DNA of 64,000 nt from Ornithodoros turicata (Eukaryota > Arthropoda > Arachnida > Ixodida > Argasidae): contig NC_088209.1 in assembly GCF_037126465.1 (NCBI RefSeq), positions 12,408,052 through 12,472,051 of the forward strand, read 5' to 3'. Numbering within the stretch: the first letter of the stretch is position 1; the number at the start of each line of letters is the position of its first letter. The translations under genes were made by a program, and so were the position numbers. Of this stretch, positions 1-13,300 are shown piece by piece. Under the pieces are notes generated by a model that ran no database searches, had not been told where the DNA came from, and saw only the letters and a list, made by a program, of their open reading frames with translations.

Positions 1-187
1 GAATACCATTTCCCCAATATTTGGTGCCCTCAAATACGAACACCACACTCCGGTAAACAGCTCGACCTTCAAATAAAAGCGAATAAAAATATTCACGATA
101 GAAATTGATGTTCTGAGTATAGAACACAGAAGAAAAGGCAAACACACAAAGCCTCAAGTCACTCAGAATGTTAGCCACCTGTAAGAC

Positions 188-240
188 TCGAACCCACATC
201 TTCTGGATTACATGTCCAGCGCTCTGCCGATAGACCTCTC
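188..240 (-). repeat. 3' half of a tRNA-Thr-like SINE fragment
   Basis: On the minus strand the sequence reads GGCAGAGCGCTGGACATG then a TAATCCAG stem closing and the B-box GGTTCGAGTC. The anticodon arm would show TGT (Thr). The 5' tRNA half is missing: the sequence switches at about 236 into the repeat at 228-540, so this is a broken SINE or tRNA relic and not a functional tRNA. Confidence 0.5.
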
Positions 241-540
241 CCTGTTAGTAAGCAAATGACGTCATAGTGTCCTACAGCGCCACCAATTTGGTAGAGTTGA
301 ACTACGCTCGAAACTAGAGGCGAACAAGGTCGCGCCAGAAAGTCGCGGTCTTCAGGGGATTACGATCAATTACGATGGTCACCGAAAGGGACGCGCCCTT
401 CGGTCCTACTTTTCTTTCAATAGAGGCAAAGAACAAGTGCCCATTCGTGGAACCCGGCCCTCCCATTTCGATTTGTTTCGGTTTCAGTCTGTCTACCAAC
501 GTCATGATGACGTTTCTCGAGTAGTGGTCTCTTGAGCCAG
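228..540. repeat. Interspersed ~300-bp repeat, copy 1
   Basis: Begins ATAGACCTCTCCCTGTT and ends near GTCATGATGACGTTTC. A second copy with the same order of motifs (ACAGCGCCACCAATTTGGTA, TTTGTTTCGGTTTCAGTCTG) lies at 31922-32230. No long ORF is conserved between the two, so it is a non-coding mobile repeat of unknown class; short ends resembling an inverted ATAGACCTCT are visible in copy 2. Confidence 0.7.
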
Positions 541-1076
541 GCTAACACGCCTCCCCAGTGCCTCCCACGCCCCCCCCCCCCCTCCGCGCCTCCCCAGTTC
601 GGTTTCTGCTGGCTAAGCTTTCCAGTGACTTCCTCCCCTCTTCAAAAATCTTCCTTTGGCAGTCAGTGCGTGCGTCGACTCCCCCCCGTTTTGTCTTTCC
701 CTTGTACATGAGGCTTAAAATTACTTTAGAATCGACCTTCTACTATTTGTGAGATTGTGGTTGCAGATGACAGAATTGCTCATCGAGCTGAGGTGTTCGT
801 AGTCCGTGTCACCAATGTAAGGGACATAGTATTTCTTTGCATGAGTTATGACCGGCGATGATGGACACGGAATGTCCTGGAGGGCCGGGTGTACTTGGAG
901 GGTTCTCATCCTGTGGCTTCACTCCAGATGTTGCCAATAGAACTGACGAGCCAGTGCGATTGTGCGTGGGAGTAACGCACATCATCCTTCCTTGTCCTCG
1001 GGCTGCTACATCCCTCTACACAAGCAACACGTCTTAAAATGCACACACCCTGTATGTATAGGTAGCATGTCCATAC
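541..1076. other. Intron/intergenic stretch, C-rich tract at 570-590
   Basis: A poly-C tract and pyrimidine-rich sequence at 555-690. I see no coding exon or recognised repeat in the remainder. It belongs to the hemicentin intron following exon 16. Confidence 0.5.
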
Positions 1077-1361
1077 CTCTGATGTCCAGGACGAAAGTTT
1101 GTTCATCAGTTCCAACGTCGTTTCCTGCCACACATATGTATTGGCCGCGATCCTCGAAGACAACCTGCTGTAACCTTAGGTAGTGGTTTCGGTCAATCAG
1201 CATCACTCGAGGCTCCAAGGAGGTCGAAATAATTGCGGACTCTTTTAGCCACGTCACCGTAGGCTCGGGGCTGCCGAGTACAGGGCAATGAAAAGTAACA
1301 GATGATCCTTCGGTGACTACGACGTTCTTGGTTAGGTTGTCCCGGTGGATAACAGGAGGAA
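1077..1361 (-). CDS. HMCN1: Hemicentin exon 16: Ig domain 8, last exon in window
   Basis: Acceptor GTCTTCTTTGATAG, donor GTATGG, phase 1 to 1, 95 codons. Reads VPPVIHRDNLTKNVVVTEGS, FHCPVLGSPEPTVTWLKES and RGQYICVAGNDVGTDEQ. The gene continues beyond the left edge of the window. Confidence 0.95.
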
Positions 1362-4300
1362 CTATCAAAGAAGACAGGGTAATACATCGTACGTGAAGCA
1401 AAAAATACACTCCCCAACACAGTACTCGTGGCTAAACGTCACGTGCCTCCCGTGCATTTAGCCTCAGAAGAGATTGACTGTTGTGGCAATTAGAGTCACT
1501 AAATAAGCTACGCTTCAGAGTAGCGGCACTGAGCCGCCATGTTGTTTCGGATGACCTCCAGCGCCATCCATTTAGCGCTGTTCGAAGTGTTGTCTTCTTC
1601 CACTGCGGAACTTCACCTTCATCTATTTTTACTGCCAAAATAGAGGTGGGGCTGGAGGTCATCCGAAACAACATGGCGGCTCAGTGTCGCTACTCTGAAG
1701 CGTAGCTTATTTAGTGACTCTAGTGGCAATGTGTCCCTCAAAGGACTATAATCACACCATTTGTCTTAGAATGTAGTATTTCAGTAAGGCAGACGTGCTC
1801 TGGTATGCGTTAGCGAGCCAACACTTTGCTGACGCTACTGAACACATACAACACTGGGATCTTTCTACCAGTATTCGATTAGAAAATGGCAACATTTGCA
1901 AATTGTTTTTCGTTCGATCGTACGCATTTCTATAGGACAATATTCAGCTTGGCTTTTATAGTTTTCAAGTTTGTGATCGAAATTCTTGTTTGCCTGCGGT
2001 GAGCGGCTGAAATAGGCGTGACGCAGACGTAAGCACGACAGGGTTCATTATCACAGCTACACTCTTAAAAATGAACTTCACCGCATAGCACGCTCCTAGT
2101 CAATCATCATCTCGAATGATATCGTTATCAGCCCTGATTTGTTGAAAATGGGGGCGTACGCCTTTTTTGTGACAATTATGAACAGCATAAGTGTCACAAA
2201 AAAGGCGTACGCCCCCCGTTTTCAACAAATCAGGGCTGATAACGATATCATTCGAGATGATGATTGGCTAGGAGCGTGCTATGCGGTGAAGTTCATTTTT
2301 AAGAGTGTACGCTTTAGAGTTTATGTATCATTGCCGAAATGTGTCTGAAAGTGAAACAATAAGCAACACCTTTGTAGGGCTGCACAAGAAAGGCGTTAGC
2401 GGGTGCCGTCAAACATCTTGTTGGGGAGGGGGCTAGGAGGTGCAGGGGTTGATCAGTAGATCAGTGACGCCGTGTATCTCCCTCATGGACGAAGAGGAAG
2501 AAAGCCAGAGAAGGGCGATGGAAAACCTAGTCAGCCTGTAGCCGTGCATCAACAGGAACTCTTCAATAATTATTAAGACCAACGGCCAATTATCGTACAC
2601 GTGGCGCCACCACGCGTAAACGTGTCAACCTGTCAGGGAATATCGGATCCAATGCTCTTTGAGAAACTGATGCGTTACATGCAGGGAAAGGTAACGGAAT
2701 ATTTTTCGTTTCCGTTACCACCTCCGTTTACTAGCCCTTGTTTGTTTCTGTTTCAGTTTCGGTTACCACCATTGTTGTTTTCGTTGCCGTTACGTTTCCG
2801 TTTCGGGTTTCGGTACCGTCCCACCCCTCCAGCCTTTTGTTTTCCTTCTTTCTTTTCTTTCCTTTTTTTTCTAAAAAAAAGACCATTGAGACCATGACAT
2901 AACTTAATCCCTCTACGTTCTGATGTCTATTTTGAGGACTCCAGGGACACATGCATACAAGAGACAACGTTTATTCAAAAGCAACAAACAACTTTATTTC
3001 AGGATGATGAATGAGGAGTTTCATCGCCGGGGGCGATACTCTACCCCATTGCTGGAGGTGAAGCAGATCACATATAGGTACATGATTTCTGTGAACAGCT
3101 AATACGAACATGGTTTCCAGGAATGTTACTCACGCTTGCAACTTCCAGGTCACCATAAGCTTCTTCTATTTACTGTACACTTATATGTTCTAGTTTGATA
3201 GTTCATTTTAGTTTTTGTTCTGCAGTTAATTTTAGTTTACTTCATTGAGGTTTAATTCATATATTTATCTACATGATATGGTAAATAATTGCAATAATTC
3301 GGGTCTTGTACCAGTACCTCCAGTCTTTAAACAGAGACGATTTACTAAAAAGAACTACGTTTCAAAGTGTTCAATAAATTTTTGCGTAACAAATTCATGT
3401 CCATACTGAACATTTATAAAGCATGATCTTGCCACGTCTGTCGGTAGTCGTATGCCTTATTGAGGACTCTGCGTGTATCACAAGAACGACTGTACGAAAT
3501 TTGGCTGAGCGAGAACGATATTATCCAGAATGGTGGTTTGCTGGTTGCGCGTCAGGCGCTGAGCGTGTATTCTTGAGTCAACCATGAGTGGACAGTTGTT
3601 CCGATACCTCGGTCTTCGCTTCCCTAGCAATGGCGAAGTGGTGTCTTCGACGCGGACTACATTGATAGCCCCTAACGTCCCCTTGGTGATGCTCAACTCA
3701 ACGCGTGCCGTGTCTTTGAATGTGCCGTAGTGTTCGACAATATCACGGATCATTAGATTGTGCATTAGCATGAGTTAGTGAGTGCCTAAAACACGATGCT
3801 TACTCCCTTCAAGGAGCATGGAAGGGTTCGTGAAGAATATTTCGGAAAGTGTTTTAAATTGAGCCCTGGGGTTCGAATTCGAACAGGAAGCACGATTTCC
3901 GCGCGCTATAAACACGAGCCTGTCGACGTGTCAGTCTGCCACGCCATCTGATGCTTTACATTCCTTGCAGTTTAATTTGGCGCCGCCAGGGGTTACTTCA
4001 CTGTTACTATATCCAGAGCCGTTTATAGGGAGAGTTTGGCCATTAGGAGGAGCCTAACTTGAAGCGCGTCATGCGACGTCACGGCTAAGCCACCTCCCTC
4101 GCCGTGCTCTATTGTTGTCCCGTTGTCAGCCGGTCGCCGACGCCATATTGATGCTGATCGTTGTTTACGATGCAAGGAGGGAAGACACGTGCGTACATTG
4201 TCCTTCCAAAGCCCTTCGTCCTTGAACTCTTTCAGTTTGGCAACAAAGCCCCCCTTATCACAGGCGGCTGTGGGTCATAAGGCGGTTATTCCTGTAGATT

Positions 4301-7300
4301 GCATTCATTGCGACAAAGCTGACGGACAGCATCAATATGGTGCGCACCAGATGGCTGATAAGCGGTTTCTGCTTGGATTCAGGCTTTTTGGGCGGCGCAA
4401 TGACGACTATGACATCAAAATAGGCTCCACCCACGAGGCGGCAAAAGATCAGAGAATGGCCAAACTCTCCCTATAAATGGCTCTGACTATATCGACAGGT
4501 CAAGTTGCTCTCTCGTTGCAGCAGACAGGCACTTTGTCGACAGCCAACAAAAGTGCTTCGTTAAGTAGGTGTTCAGGAACAGGTTACGTGCGTGACGCAC
4601 GCAACCTCGCAGCGTGGAGATTTCAGTTCCTCTGCACACGTTCCTGTGTACCAAGGGCGTCAAACACACGGGCGTGGCCCGCTTGTGATAAGCGATTCCG
4701 CGGTGTCGGTGTCCGTGTGTCTTTGATCACAAAACAAAAGGAACCGCCCCCAACAATGAAGAGTCCGGGATGAAATCACATTTTCTTGCATCGCCTTCCA
4801 CGACCCCTGTCCGTGTTAGGCAGCACAACGCCTATACAGGGTGGTCCACCAACCATTATAGAAATTCATAGTAAAAAACGTAAGCCCCGGAGAGACATGC
4901 GATCGAGGGATTTTTTTCTGCCAATAACTTTTGCTACATATTGGTAACATTTTTATTTTATTTCAGTTGACGGAAAGTTAATTTCTTGAATTGAACTCCG
5001 AAATTTCCCAAGGCAACCTAACGTTTTCTGTGCGGAAATGGGTTCCCCGTGGTTATTCTACTCAGTATAGCACATAATCCTACTCGTAATGCAATGGCAA
5101 TTGCCGAAATAAATTCGCCGAAAATCCGTGGAGATGAGCCCTTGGTTCCGCCTCTTTTTTGACGGCTCGTAGTTTGAGCGCAAAGCTGCGAAGAAATGAG
5201 GTTACATTGACACGCCACACGAGGGGGGAAAGGGTTACAAGCCGTCGGGTGACCTCATTTTTGGCTCATTTTTGGACCCGATTCATGGTTGGTGGACCAC
5301 CCTGTATAAGCAGAGCCGTAGCGACGAGGGCGCGACAAGGGCAGGCGCCCCGAGCGCCCTCTCTAGAGAGGGCGCCCAACGGTAGGCCCTGGCAAGCTAG
5401 CTGGACAGTATAAAGCGGGAATGAGGAGAATTTCAATTTCCAATCTCGGCAGTGCAAATAAGCGTTTTCTTTTCTTTGTTTATAGACCTTCTGGCGGCAA
5501 CAATTAGAGGAGGGGGGGGGGGCGCTTCAGGTTTGCCCTGGCAGGGCGCAAACTCGCTTCGCAACGGCTCTGCCTATAAGTACTTCTTGTGGATCACAAC
5601 ATTCAATGATCACCACAACCAGGCTTCTACAACAACTAATATGAGACTCTGGGCTCATCTTAACTCTCACACTAAATTTATAAGCTCATAGGAGCAACAG
5701 GCTCTCCAGGTATCACGCGCGGGAAATTAGAAAGAAGCAGGGACAGGCAGAGACGGAACAGTCATGTACGAGGGCCATTGTATCAATCGCTGTTCAATTT
5801 TTGCTGTTTCCCTCTGATATTTCTGTTTTTTTTGTTTTTTTTTCAAGTTAGAACTGTAAGCAAAAGCAACAATATATCGTTTGGAAGAAGTACGTATTTT
5901 TCTTTTCTCGCATATTTTGATATTTTCAGCTCCCCAGTTCGAAAGACACGGCTTAATTTGTCTTCTTGTGGAGGTGGAGCCTTAAGGTATTGAATTGTGC
6001 ACTCCGTCCGGCTCCACGATAATTACACCGCTCCTGCTCTTTGCATATATTTTTATCTGATCCTCTTCAAGTTATTGTACGACAATTGCGTCCACTTCTT
6101 ATCTGGACAGCCCTCCACGATGGAGTCTGAGATCAATGCGGGCTTCGACTCGATTGAGTTTGAGACCCTTGCTGACCGGGCCCGGGCCGGGATGCTTACT
6201 GGTTGTGTGCTCCAGGCCCGGCCGAGACCGGGGACGCAAAATACGCCAGCACCGCGGGCCGGGCTGGGCACAAATATGTTTCCGAGAATCTGGCTCGGCC
6301 GGGTCACGCAGCTAATTCCACACAATGGTCTATTAGTTCATAAAATCCCGTGCTTGCATCATTCCTGTGCATATATTCGCAAAAGTAACCAAAGGACACT
6401 GCATTACGCGTACGATTCGGTCCTTTAGAACCTTCTCAAAGCTCATTCACATTGATCCGGGTTCCTCACATCTTTGCCCCAGCTGGGGCAGGCACTGGAA
6501 GAAGAAATCTGTCGACAACATCCTCTATCTCCACAAAAACTTGTAGTGTGACGATAACGCGTTTGCACGCGTGCGTTCTGGATTTACTTTGGTCTCGTGT
6601 TGTTGCGGTGTTAAACCACCGGTTCTTGTATGTTTGTGGCCTTGTTTTCTCTTATTATAAATTTACTTATCAAAATCTTTTATAAGCACTAGAAACGCCT
6701 AAGTCGCGACTGAAAATCCTATGTCGGGCTCTATCCGCTGAGTCATTGGGCCGGCCCGAGCTCTACTCACTGGGTCACCAGGTCGGGCCGCATAAAAACA
6801 GGTGCGCCCGGGCCCGGAACGGATTGCGCCATTTTTCGATGTGCCCGGACCGGGTCGGGCCCGGAAAAGTCGGCCCGTGCGGAACTGTAGTTCATACTAT
6901 GCGGTAAGGAAAGATATATGTCCGATGTGCCCTCCATGCATGTTCATTTAAAACAGAACTTCACCACACATCGCGCTTCTATAGCCAGTCATCCATAACG
7001 ATGTCTTATTCTTTCCTGGGGGCTTAATCGCTTCATCCTCGTTACGGTCGTTACAAGCTAACGAGTGGCGGGGAATTCAAAAAGGTGGGCGGGAAATTTA
7101 AAAAGGTGGGCACGTGATAAAACACGTGCACGGCGCTCTTCGCGCGATACGTGAAGGCCGTGGTACACGTCACGCGCAATGTGTCACGTGCCCACCTTTT
7201 TGAACTTGCCGCCACTCGTTAGCTGGTAACGACCGTAACGACGATGAAGCGATTAAGCCCCCTGGTTTGTTCAGAGTGGGAGGGCGGATAACGGTATTAT

Positions 7301-10300
7301 TCTACGCAATGGCTGTCCAGGAGCGTAATGCGTGGTGGAGTTCTGTGTCATGAGTGTAAAGGTAGAGGATATGACGATGTTCCTTACCGAGCACCTCCAG
7401 GACATAATCCGTTGACGCATATCCAGCAGGACTGAGCGCTTCGCAAGTGTAGACACCCGCTGCAAATTCCTGAACAGCATGCAGGTTCAATATCCGGCCG
7501 CCCTGACCTAGGTAGATGTTGGGATCTGAAGGAGAGAGTGGAGTTCCGTCGTGGAACCACGATATGCTGGGAGAGGGAGAACCGGATACCGGACATTCCA
7601 AGGTGGCTGTATGGTGAACCATCACTGAACGCTGCTGCTGCTCGGACGGAGTCTCAATGCGGGGAGGAACTGCACATTAAACGAGCAGTCATGTGTAGAC
7701 GCTCAGGCGGGCCCGTTCTTGGAAGACTGGTAACGTGACAGTGAACTCGATTTTCTGCTGTTCAAATTGCGCTGATGATTGACGTACACTCTTTTAAAAA
7801 AAGGAGTGTACTTTAACTCATTTTCCTTGCCGCATATATCACTCTGTTTTGGAGAGTACAGTGACTCTCAAGAAGGAGTCTCCTCAATCCCTTCAGAACC
7901 TTTAACTCCCAACTGGAGAGTAATATTACTCTCCACTAGGAGTAAAAGGAGTCAAAGTACGCTCCTTTTTTAAAGAGTTTTTTAAGAAGTTTTTTAAGTT
8001 TTTTAAGTTTTTTTAAGAACTCAGTGGCAGCAAAATATTACGCCCGAAAGTGCAGCAGGTGTACCGTACGCGAAGCAAAAGTGTCGATCATCTTGCAAAG
8101 TACATTTTAGCACAAAACATCATTAAAAAGCGTGTCATCGGTATTGAAGTTGTGCAACTCTGGTTGCATCCCGACACGCATGGCGACATCGCGAGACATC
8201 GAATGGCGTGACGTCAGCAACAGTATTTGTGTGCGGGAGGCCTGACACTCAGCCGTTTCTACTCCTATCAGCCAAACAGATACCGACTTTAAGCCCAAGA
8301 ATGGACTAGTGACACGATGAAACATGGCAGATAAATTTCTTAGTCTGTGCTTACATGTCTATCCGTGATTATCTGAAATTTTGAGCCCCACCAACACTTT
8401 CGCAAGACGATGAGGAACGACATACTAGTACAGGTCGGGACAAAAGTTTACGAAACACATGAGCGGCGTGCATTTTCTTCAGTCCGACACCCTAGCGTCT
8501 TCCGGAAGAATCATGTGAGTTCACTGTTTCGGAGGGGTGGAAGACTGCGCTGTTAGCGACGCAGGGTGGCAGCTTCCACGTCCCAGGCACACACACACCC
8601 AAGCGACACTGGAACTATCACTCTGTGTCGCTAACAGCGAACCCTTCCACCCCTCCGAAACAGTGAATTCGCCCGCTTCCGGCAGCCGCTAGGGTGTCGC
8701 ACCGAACAAAAAGTACGTCGCTAGAGTGTTCCGTAAACTTTTTTTTTTTCAACCTGTACGTGTAAAGGGGTCGGTACGTTATTTATGTTATGCGTGGAAA
8801 TGGGATGACCTTCCCGTAATTTATTGTAGCTTAGGATTCAGTTTGAAACATTCGTTCACATTTGTTCATCTGTCGATTGAGATCATCATTGCCAATTCAC
8901 AATACACTCCAGGAAAATCACGCACCAGACATTGAACTGCAGTTCGGGAACTGAACAACATGCGCGTCCGTAAGAGCGTTTGGATCACACGCTTAGGACG
9001 CCATGGGCAGTCCCTCGAGAAGCCGAATACGCCCCGATCCTATTCGGTAAACACAGCCGTAAGGCGTCTTCCGACGCAACCGAAAGAACTCTAGTTGTCA
9101 GTACCGAACAGTACAGCGAGAATGAGGACCCCACACGTAGACGTTCTGATTGGTATGTCCAGGCATGACTGTCATGTCTGTATGTCCTGACATGTCGAGA
9201 CATGCCCACTATGGCCAGGCATGATTGCTTGCTACTGTATGTCCTGACAGTCATGAAGCGAACTGGCTTCATGACTGTCTGCCCAGTGGACTGGACCCTC
9301 TGTAGTATGTAATGTATAGACACACTGTATGTGTCTACAGACACACTGTATGTCCAGACATGACTGTGACTGTATGCCCTGACAGACATAAAGAGGACTG
9401 GTTTGATGACTGTCACAAAGTCCGTTTCGCCCCGTCATGCTTGTTACATATCATGAGAGAAATGAGGGTCCATATCTATGCCACCTGTGGGCGCTTCTAT
9501 TTCTTCAAAGTTGCCAACAACTGCACCTTTGTTATGTGCACGTAGCACTGAGGGGTTATTAAGGACGAATTCCTTCAGAGAACTGAAAGAGGGTTGTGCA
9601 CTTGCTACACACGCCCAACGAGTTAAATAGTAGAGCAGGGCCTCACCTTGAACTTGTACGAACACCGTTGCTTCATCCGATCCGGCCTTGTTCGTCGCTA
9701 TGCATGTGTACTTTCCAGAATGTGATTGCTGCTCAACGAGTGAATACCATATTCAAATCTAGACGCAGTCCAAGACTAAATACCTTCATCTCACCTGAGC
9801 ATTGATAACTGTGAGAGTGTGGTCGGCGTCTGAATAGACAAAGTTGTCATTGGTCAGCAGATCCAAGGGAGAATGATCTTTCAGCCATGAAACTTGTGGA
9901 GCGGGATGACTAGTGACATTGCAGTGCAGGTGCAGCGTATTGTTCTCTATCACCGTTTGATGCTTGAGAGTGGGAGTCTTAATTCGTGGAGGGGCTAAAA
10001 ATAACGTACCAAATGCTATAAAAATCGAGACAAAGTTAGAGGACACGGAGGGCTTACTGACTACGTGGAGCTTGACACTCCGGAATGCTGTCCCGGCTTC
10101 GTTGTTCGCCTTGCACACGTACTGCCCAGTACTCTCAGAAGTGACCCTATGCAGTTGCAACATCTCGCCGTTTTGCAGAGCTTCGACGTCTGGGAGTCCA
10201 TGAGGCAATATTGGAGATCCATCTTTGAACCACGCGATGTCTGGTGTTGGATGACCGGATGCGAGACAAATCAGTGACGTGGACGTCCCTTCCAAAACTT

Positions 10301-13300
10301 CGTGCTCCGGAGTCTCATCTCGTCCGCCCGTTGATGGGTTGGTGATTTCGGGAGGAACTGCATTTCGGCGCTTTACTAAGCTGACATAGTATACCGTGAG
10401 ACGTGTGCAGGGGTCTCAACGACCTGTGAAGCTTCTTTTAGCGTCATGTGCATAACTTACATCTCCTAAATAGCAGAAGGCCTGCGCTCTACGTCACACA
10501 CAAGGAAGCCTGCTGCTACACTGTTGATGACGTCAATGAAAGCATGAACAAAAGAAAACTCGAAGCATCTTGAAAAGGTCAAGCAGGCCTCCATACGTGA
10601 CGTAGGACGGAGGCCTTCTGCTGTCTAGGAGGTGTTGGCGTAACACGTTTCAGTGATTGACAAACCATGCGTGTGAGGGAAATTATACAAATAACGGAAG
10701 AGAAGTCCGTGTTCTACAAAGAACAATTGACCCATGCCGTAGCATCTTCGGGTTTTACAACAATTATCTGTCAGGAATACCCGTGGTGACGGTTCCATTC
10801 ACATAACCGCGATTGCAACGAAATTTAAAAGTACCATGAAGCAGTAGGCAATCAACTTATGCTGACCGCATAGTTTAGAGCTTGCTGCTTGTAAAGCTAG
10901 CGCGACGAGCTATAACTGTGACGTAGAACGCTCAATATTTTTAATTTGCCACCAGATTTGAGGCAAAATGTCTCGGCTCGACGTCTGGTGGGAATAATCC
11001 CGAATTCGTGAGGCAACAGTGATCTATGTTGCCGACTCAGTTGCTGCTCCTGATAGCTACGTAGCCGACGCGTAGTCAACTTCTTTCGTTTCAGACCCAG
11101 CGTTGCCCGCATGCCATGTAGCTTCGCAGCCCTGACAAGCAATGCGCAGCTGGTGTCCACATGAACACAGCGTTGTCCGTAATTTACAATTTTAATTTTC
11201 TGAAGAACTATGAGCGACCCTGAGGGCGAAAATTGTGACGTAAGAATACTAAGGGCTGACGTTTATCAAATAGATAAATCTTCTAAGATTGCACCTCTAC
11301 TGCCTTTATGGTATCTTTAACAGGAAATTGCAAAGGATGTTAAAAGAGAGATAAAATTTCCTTGCCATTGGCTAGCTTCCTCCGCTTTGCACACGTTCGT
11401 TCACGCTCTGATCGATTACGCCTTGCGACACGATAGTACGGCTCGCGTCAAAGTTAACTTGAACACCGCTCCACCCTGCAAAGCGGAAAGAGGGCCACCC
11501 TGGCAGCGCCTAGCAGAGAACAACGCCTTCGTCACGAGGGTCACCCCCCTAACTGCAAACAGGCAAGCAAAACACCCCCCGCCGTTATTTCTACGAAGCA
11601 CCACCAGGGTCCACAGGCCGGAGTGTCGTTCAAGTTAACTCCCATGCGAGCTGTACAGTCGTTCTGACAGTCAATCTTCTAAGGGTCAAGGCAACTGGTA
11701 TTTATGAATCTCTGCACGCAATCCATCGATGGTTGGTTGGATATGCGAAGAAAAATATGGAGCTAGTGGTTCCACAACTGTAATCCGTCTAGGATATGAC
11801 GCTTACGGTGTCTACATCCAACTTAAGGACGTGATATATCTACGTTACCAAGCACATCCAGGAGGAACTCCTTCTGCGCCGTTCCCGCGACATTGGTCGC
11901 GACGCAAGTGTATCTTCCAGCCGCCTCCGTGTTGACGTAGGTGATATGGAGGCCCTCGGGGTAGACTTCGATATAACGTAGTTCGGTACCGGAGAGTACG
12001 CTGCCGTCCTTAAGCCAGGTGACTTTCGGGTTGGGCATTCCTGTGGAAGGGCACGTCAAAGCGATGGTACTCCCTTTGACGACCTTTACCGTGTCCACCT
12101 GGGTTTCGTTCACAATTGATGGAGGCGCTGTGGAGAAAGACGGGTCGGATTCATTTTAGGTGCGTGGCGCTGGGCATGTAATACTTATGTCCGTATTCGG
12201 AGAAGTAGAGAAGGGAAAAGAAATGAAATTTTTCGTCTGATGTGCATACATGACGGCAAAGCTCACTCATTTCGATGCAGCGAATGAACTGCGAAAGAAA
12301 ACGGAAGGCTGAATCGAAGATGAGTGAGCATGAGTGAGTAAAAGGAGAAGTGAGCTGAGCAGATAACGGAACGCTTTGTATTACTGCGGGCACTAATGTG
12401 GAGTTCTTGAAGATTCAAGTACTGAGATACTGCTCTAAGTACATTTCCGAGCGTCTCTACTTCACTTGAAGTACATCTCCGGTTGTTTACTTTATACTGC
12501 ACTTGAGGTACTTTTTTCTAGTGGGTTCCTATCAAGTACCCAAGCGCCCAACTGGACATGCAAAGCACAAAATGAAAGAAAAAGACAAATTACAGCGAAC
12601 AGAAACAAAATGTAACAGAGATACAGAGTGAATGTGTGTCTATGTCTTCACGAACGAGGCGTTGGTATGTTGGCAGAGCCAATGGTACCTAAATACAGAA
12701 GGCCCGCTTAATGCCTCCTCTCCCTCCTTCGCTACATGGAACATATATAATCAGAAATCGTCTGCTACAGCGATTCTGCATTCGGCCCGTTCAAGAGCTC
12801 GCAAATGATTGGAGCTAGCTTCGCAAATTTGCACCTATAGAGTATAGACTAAACGTGACTAGACTAAACGACAACACGACATAGACTAAACATGAAATAC
12901 CTTTCCAGAAAATCAGTCTTGAGAAAACTATGGGACCGTGTCGAAATATTATTTTGTTTTTCATTTAGTGCGCCGGAACGTTCATTACTCGCAGACGACA
13001 GTGGATGCCCATGTGACTGACCGTGGCTCGCTTCCAAGGCTATACGACCACTGAAAGCACATTCGCGATTGGCCGCCGCCATTGAAAGCCCGAATCTCAT
13101 TGGTTGAGGCATAGTTGTTACGTCACGGCGACGAGTAAGCAGGCTTTTTCTCTCTATGTGGTGTTGCCAGAGCGCGATGTCCCCATGTACGGTATGTGCT
13201 ATACATCCGAGCAACAGTTCTGAAGAGAGAGAGAAAAGGAGATGGAAGAAGTCATGTAAGACCGTCTTTATGTGCTTGATTCTGTGTTAACGCCGCGAAG

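Noticed and set aside
2139..2348. Recurrent 60-115-aa ORFs with RFQQIRADNDIIRDDGWLGA (also at 38855, 48763, 51790, 52307, 53672, 59787 and others)
   Set aside because: All fall on arms of the palindromic MITE and occur on both strands; they are the translation of the repeat and start in the loop, with no sign of a protein family.
3772..3800. Acceptor GTGTTTTAG joining the 97-aa ORF to hemicentin as an alternative last exon
   Set aside because: All three frames from that acceptor hit a stop before or at the beginning of the ORF's frame.
4123..4476. 117-aa ORF starting MSAGRRRHIDADRC
   Set aside because: It lies inside the 4014-4485 hAT MITE and the second copy (15894-16366) has a different, shorter frame, so it is not conserved.
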